A program made the position numbers and the translations under genes. DNA of 64,000 nt, taken from contig NZ_AOIO01000031.1 in NCBI RefSeq assembly GCF_000337555.1, positions 106,177 to 170,176 of the forward strand, in the 5' to 3' direction. How positions within the stretch are numbered: the first letter of the stretch is position 1; every line of letters begins with the position of its first letter. This DNA is from Natrialba asiatica DSM 12278 (GTDB taxonomy: Archaea > Halobacteriota > Halobacteria > Halobacteriales > Natrialbaceae). Positions 1 through 8,922 of the stretch are shown piece by piece. The notes beneath the pieces are model-generated. The model searched no databases. It was not told where the DNA came from and was given only the letters and a program-made list of their open reading frames with translations.

Positions 1-125
1 CCACCGGTCGGTCGCGCGAGAGTGGTGCCACAGACGGCACAGGCGACCTCCGTCGCGGCCTTGCCGAAGACGGTCTGTTCGTTCTCGCAGTCACTGCAGC
101 GAACGGTGTAGAAATTTCCTGCCAT
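1..125 (-). CDS. rps27e: 30S ribosomal protein S27e (3' end cut by window)
   Basis: Small zinc-ribbon protein of the small ribosomal subunit. The visible 41 residues start MAGNFYTVRC and carry both CxxC pairs of the zinc ribbon (CSDC and CAVC), so the finger is complete, while the C-terminal end runs off the window. The ATG at 125 lies 5 nt after the L44e stop, and a GGAGTGA Shine-Dalgarno-like sequence sits inside the end of the L44e gene (131-138). The two genes are therefore cotranscribed and probably translationally coupled, as is usual in archaea. Confidence 0.97.
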   Translation of the reverse strand, partial: MAGNFYTVRCSDCENEQTVFGKAATEVACAVCGTTLARPTG

Positions 126-130
126 TGAAA

Positions 131-412
131 TCACTCCTGGAACTCGAGTCGGCCGGCGCGCCATCCTTCGCGGAGGTGGGCCTTGCCACACTCGCTGCAA
201 CGGTACTTGAGGTCGGTCTTCTTGGTGGGCTTTTCGCCGCCGGGAACCTTCGAGAAGCGACCCGAGTTCCCGATCGTTGCGCTGTTACGCCGGGTTCGGC
301 GAGCGTCCCATTTCATGCCGGAGGAACGACCCGATCGGGACTTCTCGACTTCGTGTTCGTGATGTTCGTTACAGTGCGGACAATACGTATTGAATCGGCG
401 TGGCATCTGCAT
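131..412 (-). CDS. rpl44e: 50S ribosomal protein L44e
   Basis: Zinc-binding protein of the large ribosomal subunit, 93 residues, the normal length. The zinc ribbon is visible as CPHC near residue 11 and CSEC near residue 72. The sequence opens [14 protein letters not shown], the typical haloarchaeal start. An ATG two codons later would also work. It is first in an operon with S27e. A TTTTAAA box upstream (448-454) is a plausible promoter, and the segment between is only about 35 nt. Confidence 0.97.
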   Translation of the reverse strand: MQMPRRFNTYCPHCNEHHEHEVEKSRSGRSSGMKWDARRTRRNSATIGNSGRFSKVPGGEKPTKKTDLKYRCSECGKAHLREGWRAGRLEFQE

Positions 413-447
413 GGTTATCTCACTTGACGTGGGCTAAGATAGCGCCG

Positions 448-454
448 TTTAAAA
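448..454 (-). promoter_or_regulatory. TATA-like box of the L44e-S27e operon
   Basis: Read on the minus strand this is TTTTAAA, about 38 nt before the L44e ATG at 412. That spacing allows transcription to begin just upstream of the gene with a leader of roughly ten bases. Recognised by eye only. Confidence 0.5.
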
Positions 455-569
455 CCCGTTTGGTTCGTCGTCGGATCCGCTCCGGGAACGCTACCGCAAG
501 ACCCCTTCCGCTCTCTCGTGTGCGCACGCGTTCGAAGCGTTTAATCTCCTCTCGTGAGAACTCGCCCGT

Positions 570-836
570 ATGAAACAGCTCATCATCCGCGGCGATCCCG
601 GGATCAGAAAGGGTGCGATCATCGAAATCGACGGTGAGCGAGTGGTCTGTTTCGGGATCAACCGCAACGGCGAGTGGCACGGCCCCGAGGAGGTCCAATT
701 GTGGTGTACCGTCGGCGCTGAATCCGAATACGGGGACTTCGAACGCCGAAACTTCATCCCTCACTTCCTCGATGTCGAACGCGTCGATGCCGACGCCGTC
801 GAAGTCGTCCGGCCGCAGGGTGAACTCGCGGTCTAA
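570..836 (+). CDS. HAH_0734 family small protein
   Basis: An 88-residue protein beginning MKQLIIRGDPGIRKGAIIE. I recognise it as the uncharacterised HAH_0734 family of haloarchaea, which is often found next to the S27e/L44e genes. It has no membrane segment or metal motif, and its composition is mixed beta-like with an acidic C-terminus. A TTTAATC sequence at 539-545 lies about 28 nt before the ATG, so the mRNA is probably leaderless. It is divergent from the ribosomal pair. Function unknown. Confidence 0.85.
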   Translation: MKQLIIRGDPGIRKGAIIEIDGERVVCFGINRNGEWHGPEEVQLWCTVGAESEYGDFERRNFIPHFLDVERVDADAVEVVRPQGELAV

Positions 837-946
837 GTCGGCGCGCCCGGCTGTCGTGCAATCGTAAGACGGACCCCGACAGATCCGTCAGTGGGCGATC
901 GCGTCGAGAATCGAGTGCTGAGCGAAACCGGGCCTGGTATTCGACG

Positions 947-1399
947 ATGACCGACTCTTTCGGTGAGACGATTCGGACGCGACTCCGTGCGCTTCACTCG
1001 GCGAGCCGGTTCCGCCAGTTCGCAGGCGTCGGACTCGTCGGTGCAACGGTGGATATCGGCACGTTAATCCTCCTGGTCGAGGCGATGGAGGTCTCGGCCG
1101 TCCCGGGAAAAGCCCTCTCTTGGGAGCTCTCGATCGTGGTTATCTTCGTCCTCAATGAGTGGTGGACGTTCGCCAGCCACGGCGAGATGCACTTGCGAGC
1201 CCTGGGCGCACGATTTCTGCGGTCGAACGCGGTACGATTCCTGGGATTTCTGGTGACACTCGGCGTCTTTACGCTGTTGGTCAACAGCGCCGGGCTCTGG
1301 TATGGTGTGGCGAACGTCCTCGGGATCGGCGTGGGATTCTTCGTCAACTACACCTGTGAGAGTCTCTACACGTGGCGGGTCCACCGCGATGAACGGTAG
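947..1399 (+). CDS. GtrA-family integral membrane protein
   Basis: A 150-residue protein with four hydrophobic segments (about residues 25-47, 55-75, 97-117 and 121-140), which is the size and layout of the GtrA/DPMS-like family. Family members are thought to move polyprenyl-linked sugars across the membrane or to assist a glycosyltransferase. No glycosyltransferase lies next to it here, so the partner is unknown. Family-typical features visible are the N-terminal RFRQFAGVGLVGATVD and the C-terminal FFVNYTCESLYTWR. The start follows a divergence of about 110 nt from HAH_0734. Confidence 0.85.
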   Translation: MTDSFGETIRTRLRALHSASRFRQFAGVGLVGATVDIGTLILLVEAMEVSAVPGKALSWELSIVVIFVLNEWWTFASHGEMHLRALGARFLRSNAVRFLGFLVTLGVFTLLVNSAGLWYGVANVLGIGVGFFVNYTCESLYTWRVHRDER

Positions 1400-1459
1400 A
1401 AACCCCCATGCGGCGGTCGAATCACAACCCTTAACTAGCACACCGGGTTACGATATGGT

Positions 1460-1534
1460 AGCGGGATGGGATAGCCAGGAGATTCCGGCGGGCTCATAAC
1501 CCGCAGACCGGTAGTTCAAATCTACCTCCCGCTA
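1460..1534 (+). tRNA. Initiator tRNA-Met (CAU)
   Basis: A 75-nt cloverleaf. The acceptor strand AGCGGGA (1460-1466) pairs perfectly with TCCCGCT (1527-1533), followed by discriminator A. The anticodon arm GCGGG-CTCATAA-CCCGC places CAT in the loop, and the T arm contains GTTCAAATC. Three stacked G-C pairs next to the anticodon loop and an A1-U72 first pair are the marks of an archaeal initiator tRNA rather than an elongator. No CCA is encoded and no intron is seen. Confidence 0.96.
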
Positions 1535-1819
1535 TACTTCTGCCGGAGCAAACTTCTGACCGACAAGTTCGTTTCGTCACTCGGATCAGTCACGTCGTTC
1601 AGACACCGGTACCGGACGAAAGCGTTTCTCTCTCGTCGTCCCAGGCTGTTCCCAGCCGATGGGCTAGTACTATCAGTGACATTTGAGACGGAGGTCGGGC
1701 CGTTCCACGTCCCGAGTACGGTGCTTCTTCCGTGACGTCTGGCTGTCGCTGCTCCAGATCTCTAAGAGAAAGATCACTGAGTAACGTACCGGGATCTGTA
1801 GACACCACCGAAGTGATGG

Positions 1820-3163
1820 TCAATCCGACCGCACCGTCTGCTCGAGTTCAGTCGGCGGCAGTTCGTTTTCGAGGCGAAGACAGGAGGCGGTCTGTCCGGC
1901 CGTCGCGTCCTCGAGCGTCGGAGACTGTGACTCGCAGGGCGTCGCGAATTCGGTTGCGAGTCGCTCGCGGGCGGCCGCCGGATTGCCGCTGACGAGGTCG
2001 TCGAGTGCCGCTTCGAGGACGGATTCCGCCCGGGAATCGCCGAGCGATTGCGGGATGGCGAACTCGTCGCGAAGGCGGGCTTTCGTTTCGGTGGCGGACA
2101 CGTCGTCGGGAGTTTCGGAGGGTTCTCGCTCGGTGACGACTCCCTCGCGGATGGCATCGACGTCGACGGTGCCCCCGTCGAGTTTCTGTCGCAGATCCAT
2201 GACGCGACGCCAGACCGACTGCTCGAACGCGTAGTCATCGGGTTGAATGAGCTCCGGGCAGCGGGTGTGGAACCGACACCCGGTCGGTGGATTCGATGGA
2301 CTCGGCACGTCGCCGGTGAGTTCGATACCCGTCCCGCGGTCCGTCGGATCGGCGGTCGGGATCGATGCCAGCAGTGCTCGAGTATAGGGATGCTGCGGGT
2401 TCGTAAAGACCTCCGACGCCGTCCCGAGTTCGACGATTTCGCCGAGATACATCACGGCGACTCGGTCACAGATCTGGCGGATAACGGCCAGGTTATGGCT
2501 GATGATCAGGATACTCAGCCCGAAGGACTCCTGCAGGTCGGTCATTAACGCCAGGATCTCGGATTGGATCGAAACGTCGAGCGCGGACACCGGTTCGTCG
2601 GCGATAATCATGTCGGGGTTCATCGAGAGCGCCCGTGCAAGGCCGACTCGCTGTTTCTGTCCGCCGCTGAGTTCGTGCGGATACCGATCCGCATCCCCCG
2701 CCGCTAGTCCCACCCGTTCGAGCAGGTCCACGACGATCTCGCGTCGCCGGCTCGCGTCCGTCAGGCCCTGTACGGCCAGTGGCTCGGCGATCGCCTCGCC
2801 GATACTCATCCGCGGATCGAAACTCGATTCCGGGTCCTGAAAGATCATCTGTACCCGCCGTCGGAACGCCTTCAGTTCCGCCTGATCGTACCGGGTGATG
2901 TCTTCCCCGTCGAATCGAACCGTCCCCTCGGTCGGCTCCTCGAGCCGGATCAGTGAACTCGCGGCAGTCGATTTTCCACAGCCGCTCTCACCGACGATTC
3001 CGACGGTTTCGCCCGGGTACACGTCGAAGTCGATACCATCGACGGCACGAACGCGACCGACTTCTTTCGAACGGAGCCCCGTCGTGATCGGGTAGTGTTT
3101 CGTCAGGTTTCGCACCGAGAGCAGCGGTGCTTCGGTCCGAGCTGCACCCGACTGGTCACTCAC
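1820..3163 (-). CDS. Peptide-type ABC importer ATPase, DppF/OppF-like
   Basis: Second ATPase of the minus-strand importer, 447 residues from the GTG at 3163. Motifs: Walker [10 protein letters not shown] at 58-66, Q-loop near 109, signature LSGGQ at 165-169, Walker B MIIADE at 185-190 and switch His at 223. The C-terminal oligopeptide/dipeptide domain begins GCRFHTRCP (Cys 296 and 302). The second Cys pair (410 and 428) is pushed about 105 residues downstream by a helical, acidic insert. The GTG start is preferred because a GGGGGTG lies just before it and the overlap with the upstream ATPase is then 8 nt. An ATG at 3184 is the alternative. Last gene of the operon; substrate not deducible. Confidence 0.9.
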   Translation of the reverse strand: MSDQSGAARTEAPLLSVRNLTKHYPITTGLRSKEVGRVRAVDGIDFDVYPGETVGIVGESGCGKSTAASSLIRLEEPTEGTVRFDGEDITRYDQAELKAFRRRVQMIFQDPESSFDPRMSIGEAIAEPLAVQGLTDASRRREIVVDLLERVGLAAGDADRYPHELSGGQKQRVGLARALSMNPDMIIADEPVSALDVSIQSEILALMTDLQESFGLSILIISHNLAVIRQICDRVAVMYLGEIVELGTASEVFTNPQHPYTRALLASIPTADPTDRGTGIELTGDVPSPSNPPTGCRFHTRCPELIQPDDYAFEQSVWRRVMDLRQKLDGGTVDVDAIREGVVTEREPSETPDDVSATETKARLRDEFAIPQSLGDSRAESVLEAALDDLVSGNPAAARERLATEFATPCESQSPTLEDATAGQTASCLRLENELPPTELEQTVRSD

Positions 3164-4478
3164 GGGCGACACCCCCTTCCCCATCTCGAGTGCCAACTGT
3201 CCGACCGGATGGCCGTTCCTGCGGCACCGACGATCGGTCAGCGTCGAGCTGATCGAGGACGGACGGATCAGCAGCCGACCGGTAATGGACACACGAGACT
3301 TCGTGCTCGATGTCTTCGTCCCGGGCCTCTCCACCGACGGATTCGAAGACCGGCTGTTCGCCGACCGTACACTCCTCGACCGCGTACGGACACCGATCTG
3401 CGAACCGACAGCCCGTCGGCGGCGCCGTCGGGTCCGGAAGCGATCCCGGAATGCCGCCGAGCGATCCGCGTCCGGGAAGACATTCGAGCAGCGCCTTCGT
3501 GTACGGATGGGACGGCGACTCGAAGACGTCGTAGACGCTACCCCGTTCCATCACCTTCCCGGCGTACATGACGACGACGCGGTCCGCGATTTCGGCGACG
3601 ACGCCGAGATCGTGCGTGATAAAGACGATGCTCATCCCGAAGTCGGCCTGTAGCTCCCGGAGGAGGGTGAGAATCTGGGCCTGAATGGTCACGTCCAGCG
3701 CCGTCGTCGGCTCGTCCGCGATGAGCAGATCCGGCTGGCACGCAAGCGCCATGGCGATCATCACTCGCTGTTTCATCCCGCCGCTTAGCTCGTGAGGATA
3801 ATCGTCGAGACGTGAACTCGCCTCGGGAATGCCGACGCGATTGAGGAGGTCGACGGCGTCCTCGCGAGCGGCGTCATCGTCGACGTTTCGGTGGAGTTGG
3901 ATCGCCTCGATGAGTTGCCAGCCGACGGTGTAAACCGGGTTGAGCGCACCCTGTGGGTTCTGGAAGATGTGGCTGATCCTCGCCCCGCGGATGTCGGTGA
4001 GTTCGTCCTCGGTTCGCGACGCGAGGTCGATGCCGTCGAAGACGACCGAGCCGTCGGCGATCGATCCAGGCGGACTCTTGAAGAGTTGAGTGATCGACTC
4101 GCTGGTTACCGTCTTTCCGCTGCCGCTTTCGCCGACGATACAGACCGTTTCACCGCGTTGTACGGTGAAATCGATGCCGTCGACCGCGTGTACCGTTCCG
4201 TCGTCGGTATCGAACACCGTTTTCAAATTCTCGACGGTGAGCAGCATCTCGTCGGTTTTCGCGTCGGAAGACGCTTCGGCTGCGGTACTGTCGTGTGCCG
4301 GGGAGTCCGTACTCGTATTCGAGTTCACGATTGTTTTGTTTCCGCGTGCGTTTGCGTTGATGGTACTGGCTGGTGTCGAACGACTCGTTGCTGTGGAACC
4401 GTCGTTCGCAGTCGGTATCGACGGCGTCTGGTCAGTCTGAGGCGGATGGGTCGTGTTGTCCGGTCGGTTTGTAGTCAT
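3156..4478 (-). CDS. Peptide-type ABC importer ATPase, DppD/OppD-like
   Basis: First ATPase of the minus-strand importer, 440 residues. Walker A GESGSGKT is at 116-123, signature LSGGM at 231-235, Walker B LLIADE at 251-256 and switch His at 289. The C-terminal domain has the usual four-Cys pattern (GCRFADRCP, then EEC and SCVH). The first ~77 residues are an unusual low-complexity tail rich in Thr, Ser and Asn before the domain starts at MLLTVENLK. An internal ATG at 4247 would remove the tail, but the ATG at 4478 overlaps the permease stop as ATGA, which supports the long form. Confidence 0.9.
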   Translation of the reverse strand: MTTNRPDNTTHPPQTDQTPSIPTANDGSTATSRSTPASTINANARGNKTIVNSNTSTDSPAHDSTAAEASSDAKTDEMLLTVENLKTVFDTDDGTVHAVDGIDFTVQRGETVCIVGESGSGKTVTSESITQLFKSPPGSIADGSVVFDGIDLASRTEDELTDIRGARISHIFQNPQGALNPVYTVGWQLIEAIQLHRNVDDDAAREDAVDLLNRVGIPEASSRLDDYPHELSGGMKQRVMIAMALACQPDLLIADEPTTALDVTIQAQILTLLRELQADFGMSIVFITHDLGVVAEIADRVVVMYAGKVMERGSVYDVFESPSHPYTKALLECLPGRGSLGGIPGSLPDPTAPPTGCRFADRCPYAVEECTVGEQPVFESVGGEARDEDIEHEVSCVHYRSAADPSVLDQLDADRSSVPQERPSGRTVGTRDGEGGVARE

Positions 4479-5656
4479 TGGTCACCACCTTCCGCACGTG
4501 GGTCCAGCGCGTCACGGAGTGCGTCTCCGACGAAGTTGAACGCGAGAATCGTAAAGAACAGGAAGATACCGGGAATCGTCGAGACCCACCAGGCGTTCGG
4601 TAGATCGTTCCTCCCGGAGGCGATGACTTCGCCCCACGAGGGAACCGTCGGATCGCCGAGGCCGAGAAATGCCAGACTCGCCTCGAAAAGGATCAGGCCC
4701 GGTATCAACAGGGTCACGGCCGTGATAACGCTGTTAGAGACGTTCGGCAGGAGGTGACGACGCATCGTCCAGTAGCCGCTCGCGCCGGCGTTTTTCGCCG
4801 CCAAGACGTATTCTTCCTCGCGGCGCTGGAGCGCCTCGCTGCGGACGATGCGAGCGATGCCGCCCCATCCGAGCAGCCCGAAGATGACGATCATGCTGAA
4901 GAGACTCCCACCGTAGAGGTAGACGATCATGAGGTACAGGAAGAACGTCGGGAACGTAATCTGGATATCGACGTATCGCATGAGTGCAGCGTCGATCCAG
5001 CCGCCGAAGTAGGCGGCGCTCACGCCGACGATAGCCGCGATGGTAATCGTGATCAGCGCGGCGATCAGGCCGACCTGCATGCTGACCTCCATGCCGTAGA
5101 TGACCGAGACGAGAATGTCCTTTCCCTCGTGGGTCGTTCCGAACGGATGGGCCCAGGTGCCGTGACAGCTCCCGCCGGCAACTTCGCCAGCACACTCGAC
5201 GGGGAGCCAGTTGGGAGCCGACGTAAAGACCGGCGGCTGGTAGGCGTTGCTCGAATCGACGGTCGGCTGCTCAAGGAATCGCGGTCCGATCGAGCCGATG
5301 AGAAAGATCACGCCCAGATAGAGGAGACTGGCGACCGCCGCCCTGTTCTTTCGAAACTGCTGCCAGTAGTACCTCGTCATGCGCCCGTTCTCGTACAGCG
5401 GCACGACGACGCCGACGAGAATCGTCAACAGCGTCAGAATGTACAGCCAGTCGAGCGCCTGGAGGGAGATTCCGAGCGGTTCGATCGTGTCTGCCCTCGA
5501 GGGCTTGAGGACGTAGTCGTAGAGGAGACCGACAGCGAACAGGACATATACACCGATTGTGACGATCGTCTTGCGCGAGAACGATCGCGTTGTTTCGTCG
5601 ATATCGTCCCAATCGACGTCCTCGAACGTTTCCCGCGGCTCGTTATCGACTGCCAT
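4475..5656 (-). CDS. Peptide-type ABC importer permease, DppC-like
   Basis: Inner-membrane permease of 393 residues. Two extra hydrophobic segments near the N-terminus (about 33-50 and 68-86) precede the canonical OppC-N segment and the five-helix BPD transport domain. The EAA loop that docks on the ATPase is visible as EALQRREEEYVLAAKNAG, followed by the conserved GASGYWTMRRHLLPN. An extracellular loop of about 45 residues with two Cys (PVECAGEVAGGSCHG) lies after the first canonical helix and could form a disulfide. The start overlaps the DppB-like stop by one base. Confidence 0.9.
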   Translation of the reverse strand: MAVDNEPRETFEDVDWDDIDETTRSFSRKTIVTIGVYVLFAVGLLYDYVLKPSRADTIEPLGISLQALDWLYILTLLTILVGVVVPLYENGRMTRYYWQQFRKNRAAVASLLYLGVIFLIGSIGPRFLEQPTVDSSNAYQPPVFTSAPNWLPVECAGEVAGGSCHGTWAHPFGTTHEGKDILVSVIYGMEVSMQVGLIAALITITIAAIVGVSAAYFGGWIDAALMRYVDIQITFPTFFLYLMIVYLYGGSLFSMIVIFGLLGWGGIARIVRSEALQRREEEYVLAAKNAGASGYWTMRRHLLPNVSNSVITAVTLLIPGLILFEASLAFLGLGDPTVPSWGEVIASGRNDLPNAWWVSTIPGIFLFFTILAFNFVGDALRDALDPRAEGGDQ

Positions 5657-6630
5657 CAGGAATCACCGTAATCGATACGCGGATCGAGTATCGTGTAGGC
5701 GATATCCTGCGCCAGGTTTCCGACGATCGTCAGAAACGCCGGCAGCAACACGGTTCCCATCACAAGCGACGTATCCTGATCCCTAATTGCCTCGAAACTC
5801 AGCGTCCCTAGTCCGGGAATGCCAAAGACGACCTCGATCAGGTACGACGAGACGAGGATGATCCCCAGCAAGTCCCCGACAAGAATCGTCGCAATCGGCA
5901 CCGACGCGGGCCGGAAAATATGGCGAGTGAGCACGCGCCAGTCCCCGACCCCCTTCGCCTTCGCCGTCTTGACGAACTCGGCTTCGACGTACTCGAGCGC
6001 CTCCGCCCGCGAGTACCGCATCAGACTCGCGATCGAACTCAACGTCAAGACTACGATCGGCAGTATAAACTGTGCCAGGTTTTCGAGCGAGAACGTTGCG
6101 GCCGTCGTATCGAAGATGATCGGGACCCAGCCGAGTATGCCGCTGAAGAGTACGAAGAGCACGATTCCGAACCAGAAGTCCGGAATGCTCAGCCCGAAGA
6201 AGGCAAAGAACGTCGCTGCGTAGTCACCGCGGGTGTACTGGTTCGTCGCGGAGTACAGGCCGATCGCAACGCCGAGCACCGACGAAATGAGAATCGACGG
6301 CACGGCGTACATCATCGAATACGGGATTGCCTCCGCTATCGCCGTCGTCACCGGCTGCGAGCGCGTTTCCGACCATCCCCAGTCGAGCGAGAGCATGTTG
6401 CCCATGTACTCTATATACTGGACGTGAATCGGCTGGTCGTAGCCGTGGTAACTCTCGTACGCAGCGCCGATTGCCTCGGGATCGTCCCCAGCCTGTGCCG
6501 CCTGAAACTGGAGTTGGGCGAGTTGCGTGTCCGGGGTGAAATAAAGCAACAAGAATGTTAGCGTCAGTACGATCAACGACGCGACGACTGCCCACGCGAC
6601 GCGACGCAGAATGTAGGTTGCCATACTCAC
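5656..6630 (-). CDS. Peptide-type ABC importer permease, DppB-like
   Basis: A 324-residue permease of normal length for the family: an N-terminal membrane helix, an extracytoplasmic loop and the BPD transport domain with six predicted helices in total. The EAA motif reads EALEYVEAEFVKTAKAKG. The GTG at 6630 is favoured because GGTGAT lies about 6 nt upstream. An ATG two codons in (6624) is possible. It follows the binding-protein gene by 72 nt, is followed immediately by the DppC-like permease, and pairs with it to form the channel. Confidence 0.9.
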   Translation of the reverse strand: MSMATYILRRVAWAVVASLIVLTLTFLLLYFTPDTQLAQLQFQAAQAGDDPEAIGAAYESYHGYDQPIHVQYIEYMGNMLSLDWGWSETRSQPVTTAIAEAIPYSMMYAVPSILISSVLGVAIGLYSATNQYTRGDYAATFFAFFGLSIPDFWFGIVLFVLFSGILGWVPIIFDTTAATFSLENLAQFILPIVVLTLSSIASLMRYSRAEALEYVEAEFVKTAKAKGVGDWRVLTRHIFRPASVPIATILVGDLLGIILVSSYLIEVVFGIPGLGTLSFEAIRDQDTSLVMGTVLLPAFLTIVGNLAQDIAYTILDPRIDYGDS

Positions 6631-6702
6631 GAGCCATCACCGAGCAGGTCGAATGCAAATCCGATCATAATACGGGGTAAATATCGATCACAATGTGCGG
6701 CT

Positions 6703-8517
6703 CTACGCCTCGTCGAATGCCCAGGTGCGATCGTCCCACGACTGGCCGAACTCCTCTTCGGGCCCGTCAACGCGGCTGCGGTAGCCGATAATATCGTCGC
6801 TCATCGAGACGAAATTGACCGGTTGGTCCCCGCTCAAAATACCGAAGATCTCGGCCATGGTCGCCTCGCGTTCCGCCTGGTCCGTCGAGGTCCGAACGGT
6901 CTCGAACATCAATGCCAAATCTTCGTCCGGAACGTAGCCATAGTAGTTCGTTGGGGCCCGTTCCGTCCAGAACGCATCGATCGCCGCCGGGGTCCGTGGA
7001 TACGTGTTGAAATTGATCCCGTACATCAGATCCCAGTCCTCCGAACTCGCGGAATTGTCCCGCGGGCCGTCGTTGTTCGGCCCGCCGGTCCACGGTTGCT
7101 CATCCTCCGTACCCTGCCACGAGTTCTGCACGTAGTTCGGAAGCATCTGGTCGAAGGAAACCGACTCGAACTCGATGTCGATGCCGATAGCGGACAGTTC
7201 CTCGCCCATGAACTCGGCCGTCGTCTTCGTGGTTTCGGTGCCGCGGGAGTAGACCAGCGTGAGCGTGACCTGCTCGCCGTCGGGCCCGACGAGGGTATCG
7301 CCGTCGTAGCCGTAGTCCGAGCTCAGGTTGGCTTCGAGGCGGTCGCGAGCGCCGGCCTGGTCGTAGCTGTCGCCCTCGCCGAACTGAGTAACCTCCGACT
7401 CGTCGTACCACTCGGACCAGTGTGGCTGGAACGTGTGGGCGGTTTCGGCGTAGCCGCGGAGAATATTCTCGGTGATTTCGACCTTGTCGATGGCCATCGA
7501 CAGCGCCTGACGGACTTCGCGCGTGCGTAGTTCCTCCCAGCCGTTCATCCGCTGGTTGTACGCGAGAATCGTCAGATACGAGTACGGCACTTCCATTATC
7601 TCGACGTCGGACCGCCCCTCGAACCGTTCGACGCGGGTCGATGGGACGTTCGTTTGGTCGATTTCGCCCTGCTCCAGGGCGGTCATTCGGGGGCTTTCCT
7701 CGCTCATTGTGTGCCAGGAGTACGCCTCGAAATTCGGCGCGGTCTGCCAGGCTTCGATCTGCTCCTCGCTCACGTAATCGGGGAAGTCCTCGGCGTCGAG
7801 TTCGGTCATGTAGTAGTCGTCGTTTTTGACCGCGACGAACTCGGAGCCGCGATCCCAGCGCTCGAAGGTATAGGCACCCAGATTCCCGGTGTACGCGAGT
7901 TCTTGAATCTCGTCGTCCTGATCGAGTCCCGCTCCGTCCTGCTCGTCGACGTACGGTTCGAGGAGCCCTTTCGGCAGACAGTACGACCCCCAGAGGACCG
8001 GCTCGAACGGCCAGTCGGCGTTCGGACGTTCGAGTTCGATCTGGAACTCGAGTTCGCCGGTTTGTTCGACGGTGACTCCGGCCCAGTTACCGGCGGCCTC
8101 GGAGAGCGCCCAGTTGTCCGTTCCCTGGTGGACTTCCTGGATCAGATACACCCAGTCTTCGGCGGTCATCTGACCGTAGTCACCGCCCCATTCGAGGTTG
8201 TCCCGGAGGGTCGCGACGTACACCTGCGAGTCGCCGGTGTCCTCGACATCCAACCAGAGCGGAAAGAGTTGGGTATCGCTGGTGATGGTGTAGGCGCTGT
8301 CCATCGTCAACGCAAGGCGATCGCCGGTGTTCTGATCGGACACCTGAATGAAGTTCAGCGATTCGGCATCCGTCGTGTCTGCAGCAGCATATCCGTTTCC
8401 TCCCCCGCTGTCGCTACCGAGACAGCCGGCAGCTCCGATCACGCCTGCTGCAGTAAGGCCCTGCAGCACACGGCGACGATTGATACCATTCCGGTATCGT
8501 TTGTTATTCTCCACCAT
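6703..8517 (-). CDS. Peptide-type ABC importer substrate-binding lipoprotein
   Basis: Extracytoplasmic binding protein (SBP family 5) of 604 residues. A Tat signal with RRR at 14-16 and a lipobox ending in Cys32 (GAAGC) anchor it as a lipoprotein. The mature part keeps family-5 features such as the Tyr/Trp-rich ligand pocket and the motif REVRQALSMAIDK. The start at 8517 is chosen because a TTTATAT box centred 25 nt upstream places transcription initiation at the codon; an ATG five codons earlier (8532) would lie inside the promoter spacer. First gene of the five-gene importer operon. Confidence 0.92.
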   Translation of the reverse strand: MVENNKRYRNGINRRRVLQGLTAAGVIGAAGCLGSDSGGGNGYAAADTTDAESLNFIQVSDQNTGDRLALTMDSAYTITSDTQLFPLWLDVEDTGDSQVYVATLRDNLEWGGDYGQMTAEDWVYLIQEVHQGTDNWALSEAAGNWAGVTVEQTGELEFQIELERPNADWPFEPVLWGSYCLPKGLLEPYVDEQDGAGLDQDDEIQELAYTGNLGAYTFERWDRGSEFVAVKNDDYYMTELDAEDFPDYVSEEQIEAWQTAPNFEAYSWHTMSEESPRMTALEQGEIDQTNVPSTRVERFEGRSDVEIMEVPYSYLTILAYNQRMNGWEELRTREVRQALSMAIDKVEITENILRGYAETAHTFQPHWSEWYDESEVTQFGEGDSYDQAGARDRLEANLSSDYGYDGDTLVGPDGEQVTLTLVYSRGTETTKTTAEFMGEELSAIGIDIEFESVSFDQMLPNYVQNSWQGTEDEQPWTGGPNNDGPRDNSASSEDWDLMYGINFNTYPRTPAAIDAFWTERAPTNYYGYVPDEDLALMFETVRTSTDQAEREATMAEIFGILSGDQPVNFVSMSDDIIGYRSRVDGPEEEFGQSWDDRTWAFDEA

Positions 8518-8538
8518 GCAGATATGGTCCAAACACAG

Positions 8539-8545
8539 ATATAAA
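8539..8545 (-). promoter_or_regulatory. TATA-like box, minus-strand importer operon
   Basis: Reads TTTATAT on the minus strand, centred 25 nt from the ATG at 8517. The spacing predicts a leaderless transcript and decides between the two in-frame ATGs. Confidence 0.65.
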
Positions 8546-8676
8546 TAAGTTAGTATTTGTTCTCTAATATAATGTTTCTGAGACTGAGAATCGGCCGTTT
8601 TGGTGACTATTCGTCTCGAAATACCTTCTTACGGCTGACGGACGCAGGACAATCGATCCTTAGGAGGAAAGAAACA

Positions 8677-8690
8677 TACAATGCATTGTA
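8677..8690. promoter_or_regulatory. Perfect 14-bp palindrome, candidate operator
   Basis: TACAATGCATTGTA equals its own reverse complement. It lies in the shared intergenic region, about 130 nt from the minus-strand promoter box and about 200 nt from the plus-strand box. A dimeric helix-turn-helix regulator could bind here. The regulator itself is not in the window. Confidence 0.45.
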
Positions 8691-8888
8691 ATAGTACTCG
8701 GGGCAAGATCGGGGAGCTTCACCGGGGTGCGCGCGAGCAGTCCCCATGCCAGATTCTACCTATAATCCCTCAATCTCGCGGCTGAACTCGTGCCAACTAG
8801 CTTATTCGACCGACGGATACTGGGAAATATTCTGCATCAATGGACAATTGTGTTCACGAAATGGTACCACACCGGATACAAAACAAAA

Positions 8889-8894
8889 TTTTAT
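8889..8894 (+). promoter_or_regulatory. TATA-like box, plus-strand importer operon
   Basis: TTTTAT lies about 31 nt before the ATG at 8923. It supports that codon as the start and a nearly leaderless mRNA, and argues against the in-frame ATGs at 8746 and 8893. Confidence 0.55.
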
Positions 8895-8922
8895 GGCATA
8901 TGAGCATCTGGTGTCAGTCGAA

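Larger units (their letters stand above)
8518..8922. other. Divergent regulatory region between two ABC importer operons
   Basis: 405 nt, clearly richer in A/T than the flanking genes. It holds a minus-strand TATA box (8539-8545), a plus-strand TATA box (8889-8894) and a perfect 14-bp palindrome (8677-8690). The plus-strand reading frame of the second binding protein stays open back to 8746, but the upstream residues look nothing like a signal peptide, so I treat this part as non-coding. Confidence 0.7.

Noticed and set aside
8746-8922. N-terminal extension of the second binding protein
   Set aside because: The residues do not form a signal peptide, and the Tat motif plus promoter box fix the start at 8923.
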